Origin: Promethearchaeota archaeon
GTDB lineage: Archaea > Asgardarchaeota > Lokiarchaeia > Sigyniarchaeales > SOKP01
Assembly: GCA_030667705.1 (NCBI GenBank)
Contig: DAOUVJ010000008.1
Location: 1 to 40,894, forward strand
Direction: 5' to 3'
DNA length: 40,894 nt
Position 1 is the first letter of the stretch, and each line of letters starts with the position of its first letter. A model generated the notes under the pieces. It saw only the letters and a program-made list of their open reading frames with translations, did not search any database and was not told the DNA's origin. Shown one piece after another: positions 28,435 through 38,285 of this stretch. Made by a program: the position numbers and the translations under genes.

Positions 28435-30180
28435 ATGTCAAGTATTGGAAAAGTTTCTGAGAAGAACGTGAATTTATCAAAGGGGATTTTATATTCATTT
28501 TTCGTGATTTTTCTTCTATTTTATGGGGTCTTTCTTACAGATTTTGTTGAGGTTTATCAAAAGAATAATCCCGGTTTAGAACTTCCAATTTTCGTAACTT
28601 ACATTCCATTAGTATGCTACGTTGCATCAGTATTTGTTGGATTAGGATTGTTTATTTTCATTAGAAAAACTACAGCTCAAAAATCACGAGAGATACAATC
28701 AAGGAAAAAAACAAAAACAGGGTCAATCTACAAGAATGCATTATTTTTAATCATCTTTATATTCGTTTTTATCCCATTATTTGGTTCAATATTTGACCAA
28801 GGAGTGAATGATCAAAACTTTTCAATCTATAATGATGATTGGAATGGATCATCATCATTTCGAAATACGATAGAAGCACAAGGATATGATATAATGTCTA
28901 TTCAATCAAGTTTGAGTGCAACAGAAAGATTGGATAAGTCAATTTTGTTAGTCCTTCTTGGACCAAATCAGTATTACAATCCTATTTTCGAAATTCCTTA
29001 CTTTATCAATTTTTTCGGTAATGATACAACAAATTCAATACTAATTTGTCATGATCATGGAAGTACGAGTACTTTGTTATGGGAGATATTCATTGCAGGA
29101 GCTCTTGATCCTGATATAGCTGGGGCCATTCCAGTAACTATTTTCCCAAATGGTATTTTAAGAGATAATGAATCATATGATACAAGAACAGATTTTCCCG
29201 TGATAAAATCATTTACAACCCATCCTATTGCAAATGGAATTAATGAAGTAATTTTATCTCAAGCTACTACCGTTGTTGGAGGCCCTTTCTTTGATTTCTT
29301 TGGATGGGAATTAGTAGGATCTTCAAGTGAGTATGGTTATGTAGATAAAAATGATGATCACATGTATAAATTGGAAGATGATAATATAGATATTAGCTTA
29401 ATTGCTGCATCGATTCCTGGATTTCCGACACAATGGACACAATGGCCACTAGGAGGCTATCCTCAAGGGGTCTTTATGGCAAAAGATACTGGTAATGGTC
29501 GTGTATTCGTTTCTTCTGATGCTAGTTTATTTAATAATGAACTGATTGAATTACGTGATAATCGACAATTTGGGATTAATATAATCGATTGGCTAACCTA
29601 TGGGGCTTCTTCTCCAAATGAAGATTGGATAGTCGTGTTTGATGAAGCACATATCAGACCTGAATATTCAAGAGACTTAACTTCAGCAGGAATATATGGA
29701 TTTATCATTCAATATGTTATTCAACTATCTACAAATCCAATAACAGCATGGATATATCCACTATTAGCGATCTATACATTAAGAAAATATTTGCCAAAAA
29801 AAGACGAGAAAAAACAAAAGAAAAAAGTAAAGGAACAAGACGACAAAGAAGAACAAGAACGATTTAGAACATCCTCATTTTTTGCTGAAAAAATCCAGTG
29901 GTATCGAGAGAAAGGAAGATATGGGAAGGCGTTAACGCTTCTATATAGGAGACTTGAAAGAAAATTAAATAATTTGTTGAGAGGGAAAAAAATAACAACT
30001 AAAAGTGTGTTAGATATGGCTATTGCCAAGGAACAAAATCTAACAAAACTAAAAATTAGAAGAATAGCTCGATTTATGGATCGAATAATTGCCATAAAAG
30101 AAGGAAAAAATAAGATTAAGAATGAAGAAGATTTTGAAAATCTATTCTTTGAAATGGAATGGGTTATGAACAATATTTAA
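28435..30180 (+). CDS. DUF4350-like membrane protein with cytosolic DUF4129-like tail
   Basis: Two N-terminal TMs, ...DDWNGSSSFRNTIEAQGYDIMSIQSSLSA...LLVLLGPN...FINFFGNDTTNSILICHDHGS...GINIIDWLTYG...VFDEAHIRPEYSRD, TM, charged linker, EKGRYGKALTLLYRRLERKLNNLL. Confidence 0.78.
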   Translation: MSSIGKVSEKNVNLSKGILYSFFVIFLLFYGVFLTDFVEVYQKNNPGLELPIFVTYIPLVCYVASVFVGLGLFIFIRKTTAQKSREIQSRKKTKTGSIYKNALFLIIFIFVFIPLFGSIFDQGVNDQNFSIYNDDWNGSSSFRNTIEAQGYDIMSIQSSLSATERLDKSILLVLLGPNQYYNPIFEIPYFINFFGNDTTNSILICHDHGSTSTLLWEIFIAGALDPDIAGAIPVTIFPNGILRDNESYDTRTDFPVIKSFTTHPIANGINEVILSQATTVVGGPFFDFFGWELVGSSSEYGYVDKNDDHMYKLEDDNIDISLIAASIPGFPTQWTQWPLGGYPQGVFMAKDTGNGRVFVSSDASLFNNELIELRDNRQFGINIIDWLTYGASSPNEDWIVVFDEAHIRPEYSRDLTSAGIYGFIIQYVIQLSTNPITAWIYPLLAIYTLRKYLPKKDEKKQKKKVKEQDDKEEQERFRTSSFFAEKIQWYREKGRYGKALTLLYRRLERKLNNLLRGKKITTKSVLDMAIAKEQNLTKLKIRRIARFMDRIIAIKEGKNKIKNEEDFENLFFEMEWVMNNI

Positions 30181-30248
30181 GAAAATTATGTTAACCAAAT
30201 ATAATTAAAAACAAAAATTAAAATTAAAAAAAAAAGAAGTGAATTAAA

Positions 30249-31229
30249 ATGGAATCTCCAAACAAAGCAAAGTATTATGAAAGAGAAGAATTGGATGTAA
30301 GTTCTATTAGATCAATAGCACAAGAGGTTTTAAGTGAAGTAAGCCGCGTGATTGTCGGTAATGGAGAAATTCTTCAGCAGCTTTTCATAGCTCTCCTCGT
30401 TAACGGTCACGTCCTTCTTGAAGGCGTTCCTGGCTTAGGTAAAACCGTTATGGCTAAAATATTTGCTAAGACATTAGGAATATCTTTCAAGCGTGTTCAA
30501 TTTACCCCTGATTTATTACCTTCTGATATAACAGGTACAAAAATATTTGATCAGAATGAGGGTGCGTTTGTACTTCAGAAAGGTCCGATTTTTGCCAATG
30601 TTGTGTTAGCTGATGAAATAAATAGAAGTGCCCCAAAAACTCAAGCAGCACTTCTAGAAGCTATGGCTGAACGACAAGTAACTATTGAAGGTCAAACACT
30701 TGAATTAGTGAAACCATTTATTGTCATTGCAACAGAAAACCCCGTAGAAATGGAAGGTACATATCCCTTACCAGAAGCGCAAGTTGATCGTTTCTTATTT
30801 AAGTTGTGGTTAGATTATCCTGAAGTTGATGAAGAGGTAGAAATCATGAGGAGACAAATCTCAGGAGATATGCCTTCGGTAGATGTCATCACTAGTTCTG
30901 AAGAACTATTAGCAGCTCAAAGAATTATGAATATGGTCTATATAGACGAAAGAATACTTAAATACATTAGGGACATAATAATAAAAACACGAAATCATCC
31001 ACAAATCGCATTAGGGTGTGGACCTCGAGCCTCGCTTACAATAATGAAAACATCGAAAGCAAGAGCTGCAATCCTTGGACGTACTTATGTCACACCAGAT
31101 GATGTTAGAGCTCTCATCATACCAGCCCTTAATCATCGAATATTGTTAAAAGCAGAAAGTGAACTTGAAGGCTTGGATTCACTATCTGTGCTAAGATCAA
31201 TAGTGGAAGACATTCCAGTTCCAATTTAA
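30249..31229 (+). CDS. MoxR-family AAA+ ATPase
   Basis: LLEGVPGLGKTVMAKIFAKTLG, RVQFTPDLLPSDITGTKIFDQ, LADEINRSAPKTQAALLEAMAERQVTIEG, ATENPVEMEGTYPLPEAQVDRFLFKL. Confidence 0.97.
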   Translation: MESPNKAKYYEREELDVSSIRSIAQEVLSEVSRVIVGNGEILQQLFIALLVNGHVLLEGVPGLGKTVMAKIFAKTLGISFKRVQFTPDLLPSDITGTKIFDQNEGAFVLQKGPIFANVVLADEINRSAPKTQAALLEAMAERQVTIEGQTLELVKPFIVIATENPVEMEGTYPLPEAQVDRFLFKLWLDYPEVDEEVEIMRRQISGDMPSVDVITSSEELLAAQRIMNMVYIDERILKYIRDIIIKTRNHPQIALGCGPRASLTIMKTSKARAAILGRTYVTPDDVRALIIPALNHRILLKAESELEGLDSLSVLRSIVEDIPVPI

Positions 31230-31310
31230 TTTTTTTTTAAACAAATATAAAATAGTAATATAATTCAAATGAAAAGCGGTAAAATCTAAAATTACATAAT
31301 GGAGATATAA

Positions 31311-32639
31311 ATGCTTGGTGGAAATGGTCGAACATTGATTATATTTGCAGTTTTCTTCCTAACTGCAGGATTTGCATTTGTAAATTATTTTTTTATTTTC
31401 TTTGCAATTCTCCTGTTATTTAGTACGATTATTAGCTTACCGCTTTTTTATTGGCAAATGAACATAGAAGAATTACGAGTCCATAGAGAACTTGAAAAAG
31501 AGAAGGTATTTAAAGATGATTTTGTCCATATTAAGGTTGTAATTAAAAACACAGGAAAAAATAGCTTTGACCTTTTAGAAATTAGAGATTATTATAATCC
31601 TCAACTTTTTCGATTAGTCCTTGGTGAAAATTTCATATCTACACGTATAGGTTCCAAAGGATTAGTAAAATTCTCTTATGTTCTTGAACCCAAAATACGA
31701 GGAGAATATCCTATAGGACCCCTTTCGGTAACCGTTAAGGATCGATTAGGGTTTAATTCCGTTGAAAGAATAATCCCTAATAGTGTTTCAGATATTTTAG
31801 TATATCCTCCATATGAAGATATAAAAAGGATCGAAATTCTCGGGTCCAAACGATCTCTTCAGTTGAATTATGGTTTACAAAGATCTAAACAAAAAGGTCT
31901 TGGATCAGAATTTTATGGAATGAGAAGATATGTTTTCGGGGATCAATTTAGATTAATTGACTGGAAGGCAAGTGCACGGACTCAAAAATTAATAGTAAGG
32001 GAATTTGAAAGTGAACGAGACGTAACTGTTATGATTTTAGTGGATTCATCTAATAGCATGGCCGGGGGTGCGATTGAGAACACAAAATTCGAATATGCAA
32101 TTCGAGCATGTATGTTACTAACCAAAGTTGCTCTCACACGAAGAGATAGCGTAGGAATATTTTCATATTCAGATAAGAAAAATCTACAATTCTTAAAACC
32201 AAGAGGCGGAGATGATCATTTTTATCAAGTCCTCGATTTTGTTGCTAGGGTAAAACCTCAAGGAAAGAGTAGAATTGTTGAAGCCATAGATTACTTCGTT
32301 AGACGGTTTCAAAAAAGGAGTTTAATATTTCTAATATCTGATTTAGAAGGAAATGTGAAAGAAATAAAACAAGCAGTGAGAAAACTTGTTACATTTAATC
32401 ATTCAATTATTGTTATTAATCCTTTTAGTCCATGGTTCGAAATTCATGAAATTGATTTATCCTCTACTGATAAAGCATTAGCTGAAGCAATTAGTGAGGA
32501 AATGATGGAACATATACTACTCCTTAGACGAGAATTTCGCAATTTAGGGATTAATCTCATAACAACGGGACCAGATGAAATGATGGCAAATGTACTAAAA
32601 ACTTATATGGAAGCAAAGAAAAAAGGGAGTGCGTATTAA
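31311..32639 (+). CDS. DUF58 / von Willebrand factor A domain protein
   Basis: Two N-terminal TMs; GMRRYVFGDQFRLIDWKASARTQKLIVREFESERDVTVMILVDSSNSM (DUF58 signature plus MIDAS DxSxS). Confidence 0.95.
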   Translation: MLGGNGRTLIIFAVFFLTAGFAFVNYFFIFFAILLLFSTIISLPLFYWQMNIEELRVHRELEKEKVFKDDFVHIKVVIKNTGKNSFDLLEIRDYYNPQLFRLVLGENFISTRIGSKGLVKFSYVLEPKIRGEYPIGPLSVTVKDRLGFNSVERIIPNSVSDILVYPPYEDIKRIEILGSKRSLQLNYGLQRSKQKGLGSEFYGMRRYVFGDQFRLIDWKASARTQKLIVREFESERDVTVMILVDSSNSMAGGAIENTKFEYAIRACMLLTKVALTRRDSVGIFSYSDKKNLQFLKPRGGDDHFYQVLDFVARVKPQGKSRIVEAIDYFVRRFQKRSLIFLISDLEGNVKEIKQAVRKLVTFNHSIIVINPFSPWFEIHEIDLSSTDKALAEAISEEMMEHILLLRREFRNLGINLITTGPDEMMANVLKTYMEAKKKGSAY

Positions 32640-32642
32640 AAA

Positions 32643-34079
32643 ATGGCGCGATATTATTTATTAGGATTAAAAATAATTAAGATTTTCATATATGTTTTGA
32701 TTTTAGTAATATTCCTCTCCGTTTTTCATTTTGACGAGGTTTTAACGACTGATACCGGAGAATTAGTTATAGTTGCCTTTTTTGAAGGAATAAGAAATAT
32801 AATAACCTATGCCTTCTTTGGACTTGTGTATGTTTTGGCATTAGGAAGTATTCAGATATCTTCCTTTATCTTTACTCCAAATCCACAATTTATGTTTAAC
32901 TTTCTTGATATATTCATGCGTAATTATTTTGGATTATGGTTTAATTTTCCTAATGGTACTGTACCTGCCTTAACAGAAATCCCAGATCTCATATGGGCAG
33001 AAATCTCTGTATTTACTGGAGATTTCTATTTATTTGCTTTCCAAATTCTATTCATTGTATCAATAATTTATTCAATTAGAGCTTTTTTCCAAACAAATCC
33101 GAAACACGATATGCTTGTAGTTGGTTCTCTAATACTCATGATTGTAGTGCCTCTTATAATATTTGGATTTAACAATATGTTAGATCTTTTTCACATTAGC
33201 GACCCATATCTCAGTTCGCTTCATGATCCCTTGGATCCCGCGTTTTCAGTGATTCCTATAGATAATTTTTTTCAATTCTTAGCTAGCCCTGTTATATCAC
33301 TAGCTATAATGTCATATATTTATTTAGAATTAGCGTTTCAAATTAATTATATTGATACGGTTTCCAAACCATCCTTGGAAAGACGAAATAGGCTCGAGTT
33401 TCAGCTAGAAATCCTTCAAAGTGAATCCCATTTCGTTGTAGCAAATATTGACAAAATAAAAGATGAAGCTAAGGTACGCAAAGAAGAAATTGACAAAGAA
33501 GGAAAAACTAATATTAATAAATTTCTCTTAAAAATGGAAGAAAGATTTTCTTACGTAAAAGAAATGATTGAAAAAAAGAAATTGGAAGAAGAAGAAAAGA
33601 GATTAATTACTGCTGCTTCAAAAACAAGAAGATTAGGACGATACATAGATAGACTATTCAAGGAAGATACAGAGGCTCGAGATACACTTACAGCAAGAAC
33701 GTCTGCCCCTAAAACGCAGAGCTTAGCCATTTCAACATTAATCAACTTTTTCTCACGTATTATAATTTTAATTTTAATAAGTTTCATTGTAATACAACCA
33801 CATTGGTTTGCTGAAAATGTTTTCAGCTTACCACCCGCAATTACAGAAAGTGTGGCAATGTACTCTCCAGAAGTAATTTTAATTCTCTTATTACCCATAG
33901 TATCTTTATTTCCCGTTATATCAAAAATCGTCTCTTATATTAAACATCGAAATTTAATCATAAGTCTACAACAAGAAGGTAGAATAAAAGAAATTTTAGC
34001 TTCTGTAGGAGATTACGTTAGAAAAGAAGAAATCACTGAAGAAGTCACAATAGAAGAATCTGTAGCTGAATCATCCTAA
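32643..34079 (+). CDS. Polytopic membrane protein with central coiled coil, last gene of the MoxR/DUF58 cluster
   Basis: Several hydrophobic segments at both ends; central charged helix LERRNRLEFQLEILQSES...KMEERFSYVKEMIEKKKLEEEEKRLITAASKTRRLGRYIDRLFK; starts 3 nt after DUF58 stop. Confidence 0.75.
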   Translation: MARYYLLGLKIIKIFIYVLILVIFLSVFHFDEVLTTDTGELVIVAFFEGIRNIITYAFFGLVYVLALGSIQISSFIFTPNPQFMFNFLDIFMRNYFGLWFNFPNGTVPALTEIPDLIWAEISVFTGDFYLFAFQILFIVSIIYSIRAFFQTNPKHDMLVVGSLILMIVVPLIIFGFNNMLDLFHISDPYLSSLHDPLDPAFSVIPIDNFFQFLASPVISLAIMSYIYLELAFQINYIDTVSKPSLERRNRLEFQLEILQSESHFVVANIDKIKDEAKVRKEEIDKEGKTNINKFLLKMEERFSYVKEMIEKKKLEEEEKRLITAASKTRRLGRYIDRLFKEDTEARDTLTARTSAPKTQSLAISTLINFFSRIIILILISFIVIQPHWFAENVFSLPPAITESVAMYSPEVILILLLPIVSLFPVISKIVSYIKHRNLIISLQQEGRIKEILASVGDYVRKEEITEEVTIEESVAESS

Positions 34080-34084
34080 TTTGT

Positions 34085-35014
34085 TCATAGATTAATTACA
34101 TATCTTGCCAAATTTTCCTTTTTTTGAATATTCGTCATAAGTGTGTCAAAACAATATGTTTTTATGCCCAACTCCTCAATCTGTGGTTTTAATAATTGGT
34201 CTTTTGTATCAATTATAAAATGACCTATTATTTCTTTATAGAATTTGGCGACACCGACACTTGAAACTTCATAACCAAAAAAATTTAGCATTTTATCCGC
34301 TGGACCCTTTACTGCAGATCCTTCAATAATAGGACTAATTGCATACACATTATCCTTTACACTTGATAGTGTGTTTTTTATATCCTTGACGCTTAGGATT
34401 GTTCCAATTGAAACTATTGGATTAGAGGGACATATTATTACTCTTTTTGCTTTTTTGATATAATTTATGATGCCCATTACAGGTTTAGCTTTTTCAGAAC
34501 CCCTAAAGGATATATCTAAAATTTTGGGTTCACATTTATGCTTTATGTAATATTCTTCAAAATGTATTTTTCCCAAGGGTGTTTCAATGTATGTTGCCAC
34601 AGGTTCATTGCTCATTGGAATCAGGTCTGCTTTTACTCCTAATTTCTTACAGATTTTAGACGTGATTTGAGATTTAGTATAACCTTTATGATATAAATCA
34701 GTACGATAAATATGCGTTGCTAAATCTTTATCACCCGCATTAAACCATCCATAGTCGTAATAATTCTTTAAAATACTTAAACAATTAAAAGTTTCATTTT
34801 CAAAGCCCCACCCTTTTTCCTTATCCACAACTTCAGCAATACTGTACGTTATTATGTCGATATCTGGACAAATATTAAGACCGAATAGTTCAATATCATC
34901 CCCTGTATTTATAATTATTTTTAATTTGCTAGGATCTACTACCCTTACTAATCCTTGAATAAACTTTGCTGCACCCACACCTCCTGCTAACACAGTATAA
35001 AAATCTTCCCTCAT
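34085..35014 (-). CDS. cofD: 2-phospho-L-lactate transferase (CofD/FbiA family)
   Basis: VLAGGVGAAKFIQGLVRVVDPSKLKIIINTGDDIELFGLNICPDIDIITYSIA...WFNAGDKDLATHIYRTDLYHKGYT...ICPSNPIVSIGTIL...GSAVKGPADKML. Confidence 0.95.
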   Translation of the reverse strand: MREDFYTVLAGGVGAAKFIQGLVRVVDPSKLKIIINTGDDIELFGLNICPDIDIITYSIAEVVDKEKGWGFENETFNCLSILKNYYDYGWFNAGDKDLATHIYRTDLYHKGYTKSQITSKICKKLGVKADLIPMSNEPVATYIETPLGKIHFEEYYIKHKCEPKILDISFRGSEKAKPVMGIINYIKKAKRVIICPSNPIVSIGTILSVKDIKNTLSSVKDNVYAISPIIEGSAVKGPADKMLNFFGYEVSSVGVAKFYKEIIGHFIIDTKDQLLKPQIEELGIKTYCFDTLMTNIQKKENLARYVINL

Positions 35015-35028
35015 TTTAAATCACCATT

Positions 35029-36438
35029 TTAATCCTCAATTTTGAAAAGAATATCATCTAAATTCTTGCGAAATGGTGTTTTAGGAACATCTATGGGATA
35101 TCCCACGGTAAAAAAAGCCATGGGTATATATGATTCTGGAAGATTTAATTCTCTCCTGATTATTTTCTTTGCAAATAAGGGTGCGCAATACCAACAAGAC
35201 GATAACTTTTTAGATTCAAGAGCTAATAGTAAATAAGTTGCAGAAGAACTTATGCTCTGGATCCCCATAAATAATTCATTTAAATTACGTTCATCCCCTT
35301 CATACAATTCTAAATCATGCTTATCTAAACAAAGTAAGATTAAATAAGGTGAATTTAAGAATTGATTTCGTGTTTTTTCAATCTTTAATTTGATGGTAGA
35401 CTCTGATTTGCCTTCATTGATTAAATCTTTCTTAAGCTTTTCATTCATCCTGTTTATCAATTGATTTCTTTTGGCACCTTTACTTAATATGATATATCTC
35501 CAAAATTGACCATTATGAGCACTCGGTGCCCACCTTGATAGATCAATACATTCTCTAATGAGTTCTTCATCTACTTCCTTTGAAGAAAAACCTAGCTTAT
35601 AACTCCTCCTTGACTTAAGTGTTTTTACTATGTCAATATCGCTCTTTTTTTCTCTAAATAAATCTGAATTTCTTTCGCGAATAATTGAGTTAATAGATGC
35701 TTGATAATTTATTTCAAACTCGTATCCTTTAATTAGTACAATAGGAAAACCCTCATCTGCCTCACCCATTATTAGTTGGGCCGCAGATGCAATATTATCA
35801 ACTTGACCAACAATTGTGCTTTTTAATTCTTTCCCATAAAAATCATATTTACCTCTCTTATCTAATATTGCATCTATTCCTGAAAGCCCTATTGCCACTC
35901 CAATAGCTCCTCGTCTAAAAGGTCTTCCGAACGAATCAGAAATAATAACCGCTATATTTTTATGCACTAGGTTTTTTAGGTCATCCTTGATTTTCTTCGC
36001 TTCTTCATCAGGATTTTCAGGTAATAATGTTACCATATTATCACCTTCTACATTTGATCTATCTATTCCTGCATTAGCACAGATAAATCCGTGTTTTGTT
36101 TCAACAATCATGACATGGTCGGATCGAATCAATTCATTTGATTCATCTAAAATTAACTGTATAATCTGCGGATCTTTGATAGGGATATTTTCTTTAGTAG
36201 CTAAAGGTTTCATGCTTTCATGAAGCATATTAGCATAATCACTAGGCTCAATTGTATTTAGATCGACTAAAAATCCACAACTTTTCGAAACAATACTCTG
36301 AGCAATAACAAGGACGTCTCCTTCTTCTAAGGTTATGTTAGACTTACTTACAGAATCAATTATTATATTCGCTAAATTATCTCCTGGTTTTATTTTTGGT
36401 ATTCCTTTTAAAGCAATTAGATTAACATGTTCACTCAT
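35029..36438 (-). CDS. Coenzyme F420-0:L-glutamate ligase fused to a nitroreductase domain (FbiB-like architecture)
   Basis: N-terminal CofE: GIPKIKPGDNLANIIIDS...LEEGDVLVIAQSIVSKSCG...NAGIDRSNVEGDNMVTLLPENPDEEAKKI...VIISDSFGRPFRRGAIGVAIG; C-terminal nitroreductase: LKSRRSYKLGFSSKEVDEELIRECIDLSRWAPSAHNGQFWRYIIL...MGIQSISSSATYLLLALESKKLSSCWYCAP. Confidence 0.93.
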   Translation of the reverse strand: MSEHVNLIALKGIPKIKPGDNLANIIIDSVSKSNITLEEGDVLVIAQSIVSKSCGFLVDLNTIEPSDYANMLHESMKPLATKENIPIKDPQIIQLILDESNELIRSDHVMIVETKHGFICANAGIDRSNVEGDNMVTLLPENPDEEAKKIKDDLKNLVHKNIAVIISDSFGRPFRRGAIGVAIGLSGIDAILDKRGKYDFYGKELKSTIVGQVDNIASAAQLIMGEADEGFPIVLIKGYEFEINYQASINSIIRERNSDLFREKKSDIDIVKTLKSRRSYKLGFSSKEVDEELIRECIDLSRWAPSAHNGQFWRYIILSKGAKRNQLINRMNEKLKKDLINEGKSESTIKLKIEKTRNQFLNSPYLILLCLDKHDLELYEGDERNLNELFMGIQSISSSATYLLLALESKKLSSCWYCAPLFAKKIIRRELNLPESYIPMAFFTVGYPIDVPKTPFRKNLDDILFKIED

Positions 36439-36440
36439 CT

Positions 36441-37499
36441 TTAATCTTCACCACTCACAAATAACGTGTATGATTTAATATCTTCCTCTTTGCTTCTAGC
36501 TATCTTTTCATATTTCTCAGGAATGGCGCAACAAGCAGAATAAAACTCGAATGAAACATTTGGATCGTATTTCTTCATCCATTGTAAAGTAGTTTTAGAA
36601 GGGATTTCAATTCTTGTAATTCCCGCTTTTAAAGCTAATTGTTCAATCTCCTTTTTTACACTTCCACGAGGTCTCATGCATCCTAAGGAAATTTCAGTTT
36701 GAGGAAAGACTAGTCTTGTCACAGCTATTAATTTGGAAATATCCTCAGGTTTTGGAATTTCAAATTCTGAGTTTTTGGGGGGAATAAGAGCGATAATTAC
36801 GATTAATGAGGGATTAGGAATTGAATCTTTAATGAATTTAATTGATTTTAACTCTTCGTGAATTCTTCCATAATACAATCCAAAACAGACATGCGGAACT
36901 ATATTTAAATTATTTTTCTGAAGGAGTTCCAAGGATTGTTTGTAATCTTCTACTGTTTTATCGAGATGGTAAATATCTTGGATTATTTTATCATCCATAT
37001 TAATATCAAAAGAGATAATATCTGCTGTGGTTTCTGTTAACTTTTGAGCAGTGTCTTTATTTATCAATCCCGTGTGAAGGTTTATTATTAAATTAGTTTG
37101 CTGTTTTACTTCTTTAATAGTATTTAAAAATTGTTTCAGAGGAACAGCCCCGTTAGGATCACATCCCCCTGAAATTAATGCTCCTACACCTCCCTCCTTA
37201 TGAAGGTTGATTAAAAATTGTTTTAAATCTCTATTAGTTAGAATTGGTTTCATATTTTCTAAATATTTTTTATTACAGTGTTCACAACTTAAAGCACATT
37301 CGCTCCCAGTGATACTTATAGCGGGGAAATTATTATTTGGAATGTACACTTTTAGAAGTCCACCAAAATTCTGTACTTTCAATTTATATGCATGCTTTAA
37401 AACGGGTTCAATCTGCTGAAAGTCTAATGAGATTAGTTCTTCATAATCTGACCAAGTCATTCGATTTTCCGTTATTTTCTTCATTATGTGCTCAAGCAT
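36441..37499 (-). CDS. Radical SAM protein, candidate archaeal lipoyl synthase component (LipS-like)
   Basis: SITGSECALSCEHCNKKYLENM (CxxxCxxC), SGGCDPNGAVPLKQF, LGCMRPRG; adjacent to lplA and a second radical SAM protein. Confidence 0.78.
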   Translation of the reverse strand: MLEHIMKKITENRMTWSDYEELISLDFQQIEPVLKHAYKLKVQNFGGLLKVYIPNNNFPAISITGSECALSCEHCNKKYLENMKPILTNRDLKQFLINLHKEGGVGALISGGCDPNGAVPLKQFLNTIKEVKQQTNLIINLHTGLINKDTAQKLTETTADIISFDINMDDKIIQDIYHLDKTVEDYKQSLELLQKNNLNIVPHVCFGLYYGRIHEELKSIKFIKDSIPNPSLIVIIALIPPKNSEFEIPKPEDISKLIAVTRLVFPQTEISLGCMRPRGSVKKEIEQLALKAGITRIEIPSKTTLQWMKKYDPNVSFEFYSACCAIPEKYEKIARSKEEDIKSYTLFVSGED

Positions 37500-38271
37500 A
37501 TTTACTTAACCATTTTTCATTTGAATATTTCTCTTTCACTAATCTTTCTGCTAATATTAATTCTTCATTAGTAATTTGCCCCTCTTTTAACTTGATTTTC
37601 AATGTATTTTCAAACCCTTGTTTTAATGATAATAAAAATTTTTCTTCATTCCAATGGGGCAAATGATCCTTTATTCCAATGCATTTTGCATATACAGATT
37701 TTACCATCCTTGATTTTGATACATTATGTGGTGCTTTTAAGACAGAATACATGAGGTCTGCATCTAACTCTAATAATATTGTTCCATGTTGAAGGATATG
37801 TCCCTTTTTTCTTATTTGTGCATTTCCAGAAAATTTTTTACCTTCTAAAAAAAGAGCGGGGCAATGAATAATTCCAGGTTCTGATTCTATACCATAGCTC
37901 TTTAAACCAGAGATGATTCCCAACTCAATTATCTCAAATTGTTCAATTACTTTGTAAGCATTCATCTCCTCTAAGAATTTGATAGGACAGATTATTGAGT
38001 ATGTTATTTCTCGATATCTATCATGAAATACTGCGCCTCCTCCAGTGATTCTCCTAACTACATCAAATCCTTTATTTTGAGCGATATCAGTATCAACCTC
38101 TGAAGAAAGGCTTTGATTTTGTCCTATTGAAATGGTTGAAGGATTCCATTTATAAAATCTTAAAGTATTTGGCGCTTTTTTCTCTATTATGCTTGTTAAT
38201 ATAGCCTCATCTAAGGCCATGTTCCAATAACCATTATAAATTTCTAAAGGTAATAATCTCCATTCATTCAT
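37492..38271 (-). CDS. lplA: Lipoate-protein ligase A family protein
   Basis: NMALDEAILTSI, NTLRFYKWNPSTISIGQNQSL, GFDVVRRITGGGAVFHDRYREITYSII, GKKFSGNAQIRKKGHILQHGTILLELD. Confidence 0.93.
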   Translation of the reverse strand: MNEWRLLPLEIYNGYWNMALDEAILTSIIEKKAPNTLRFYKWNPSTISIGQNQSLSSEVDTDIAQNKGFDVVRRITGGGAVFHDRYREITYSIICPIKFLEEMNAYKVIEQFEIIELGIISGLKSYGIESEPGIIHCPALFLEGKKFSGNAQIRKKGHILQHGTILLELDADLMYSVLKAPHNVSKSRMVKSVYAKCIGIKDHLPHWNEEKFLLSLKQGFENTLKIKLKEGQITNEELILAERLVKEKYSNEKWLSKYA

Positions 38272-38285
38272 ATTATAAATTACTA

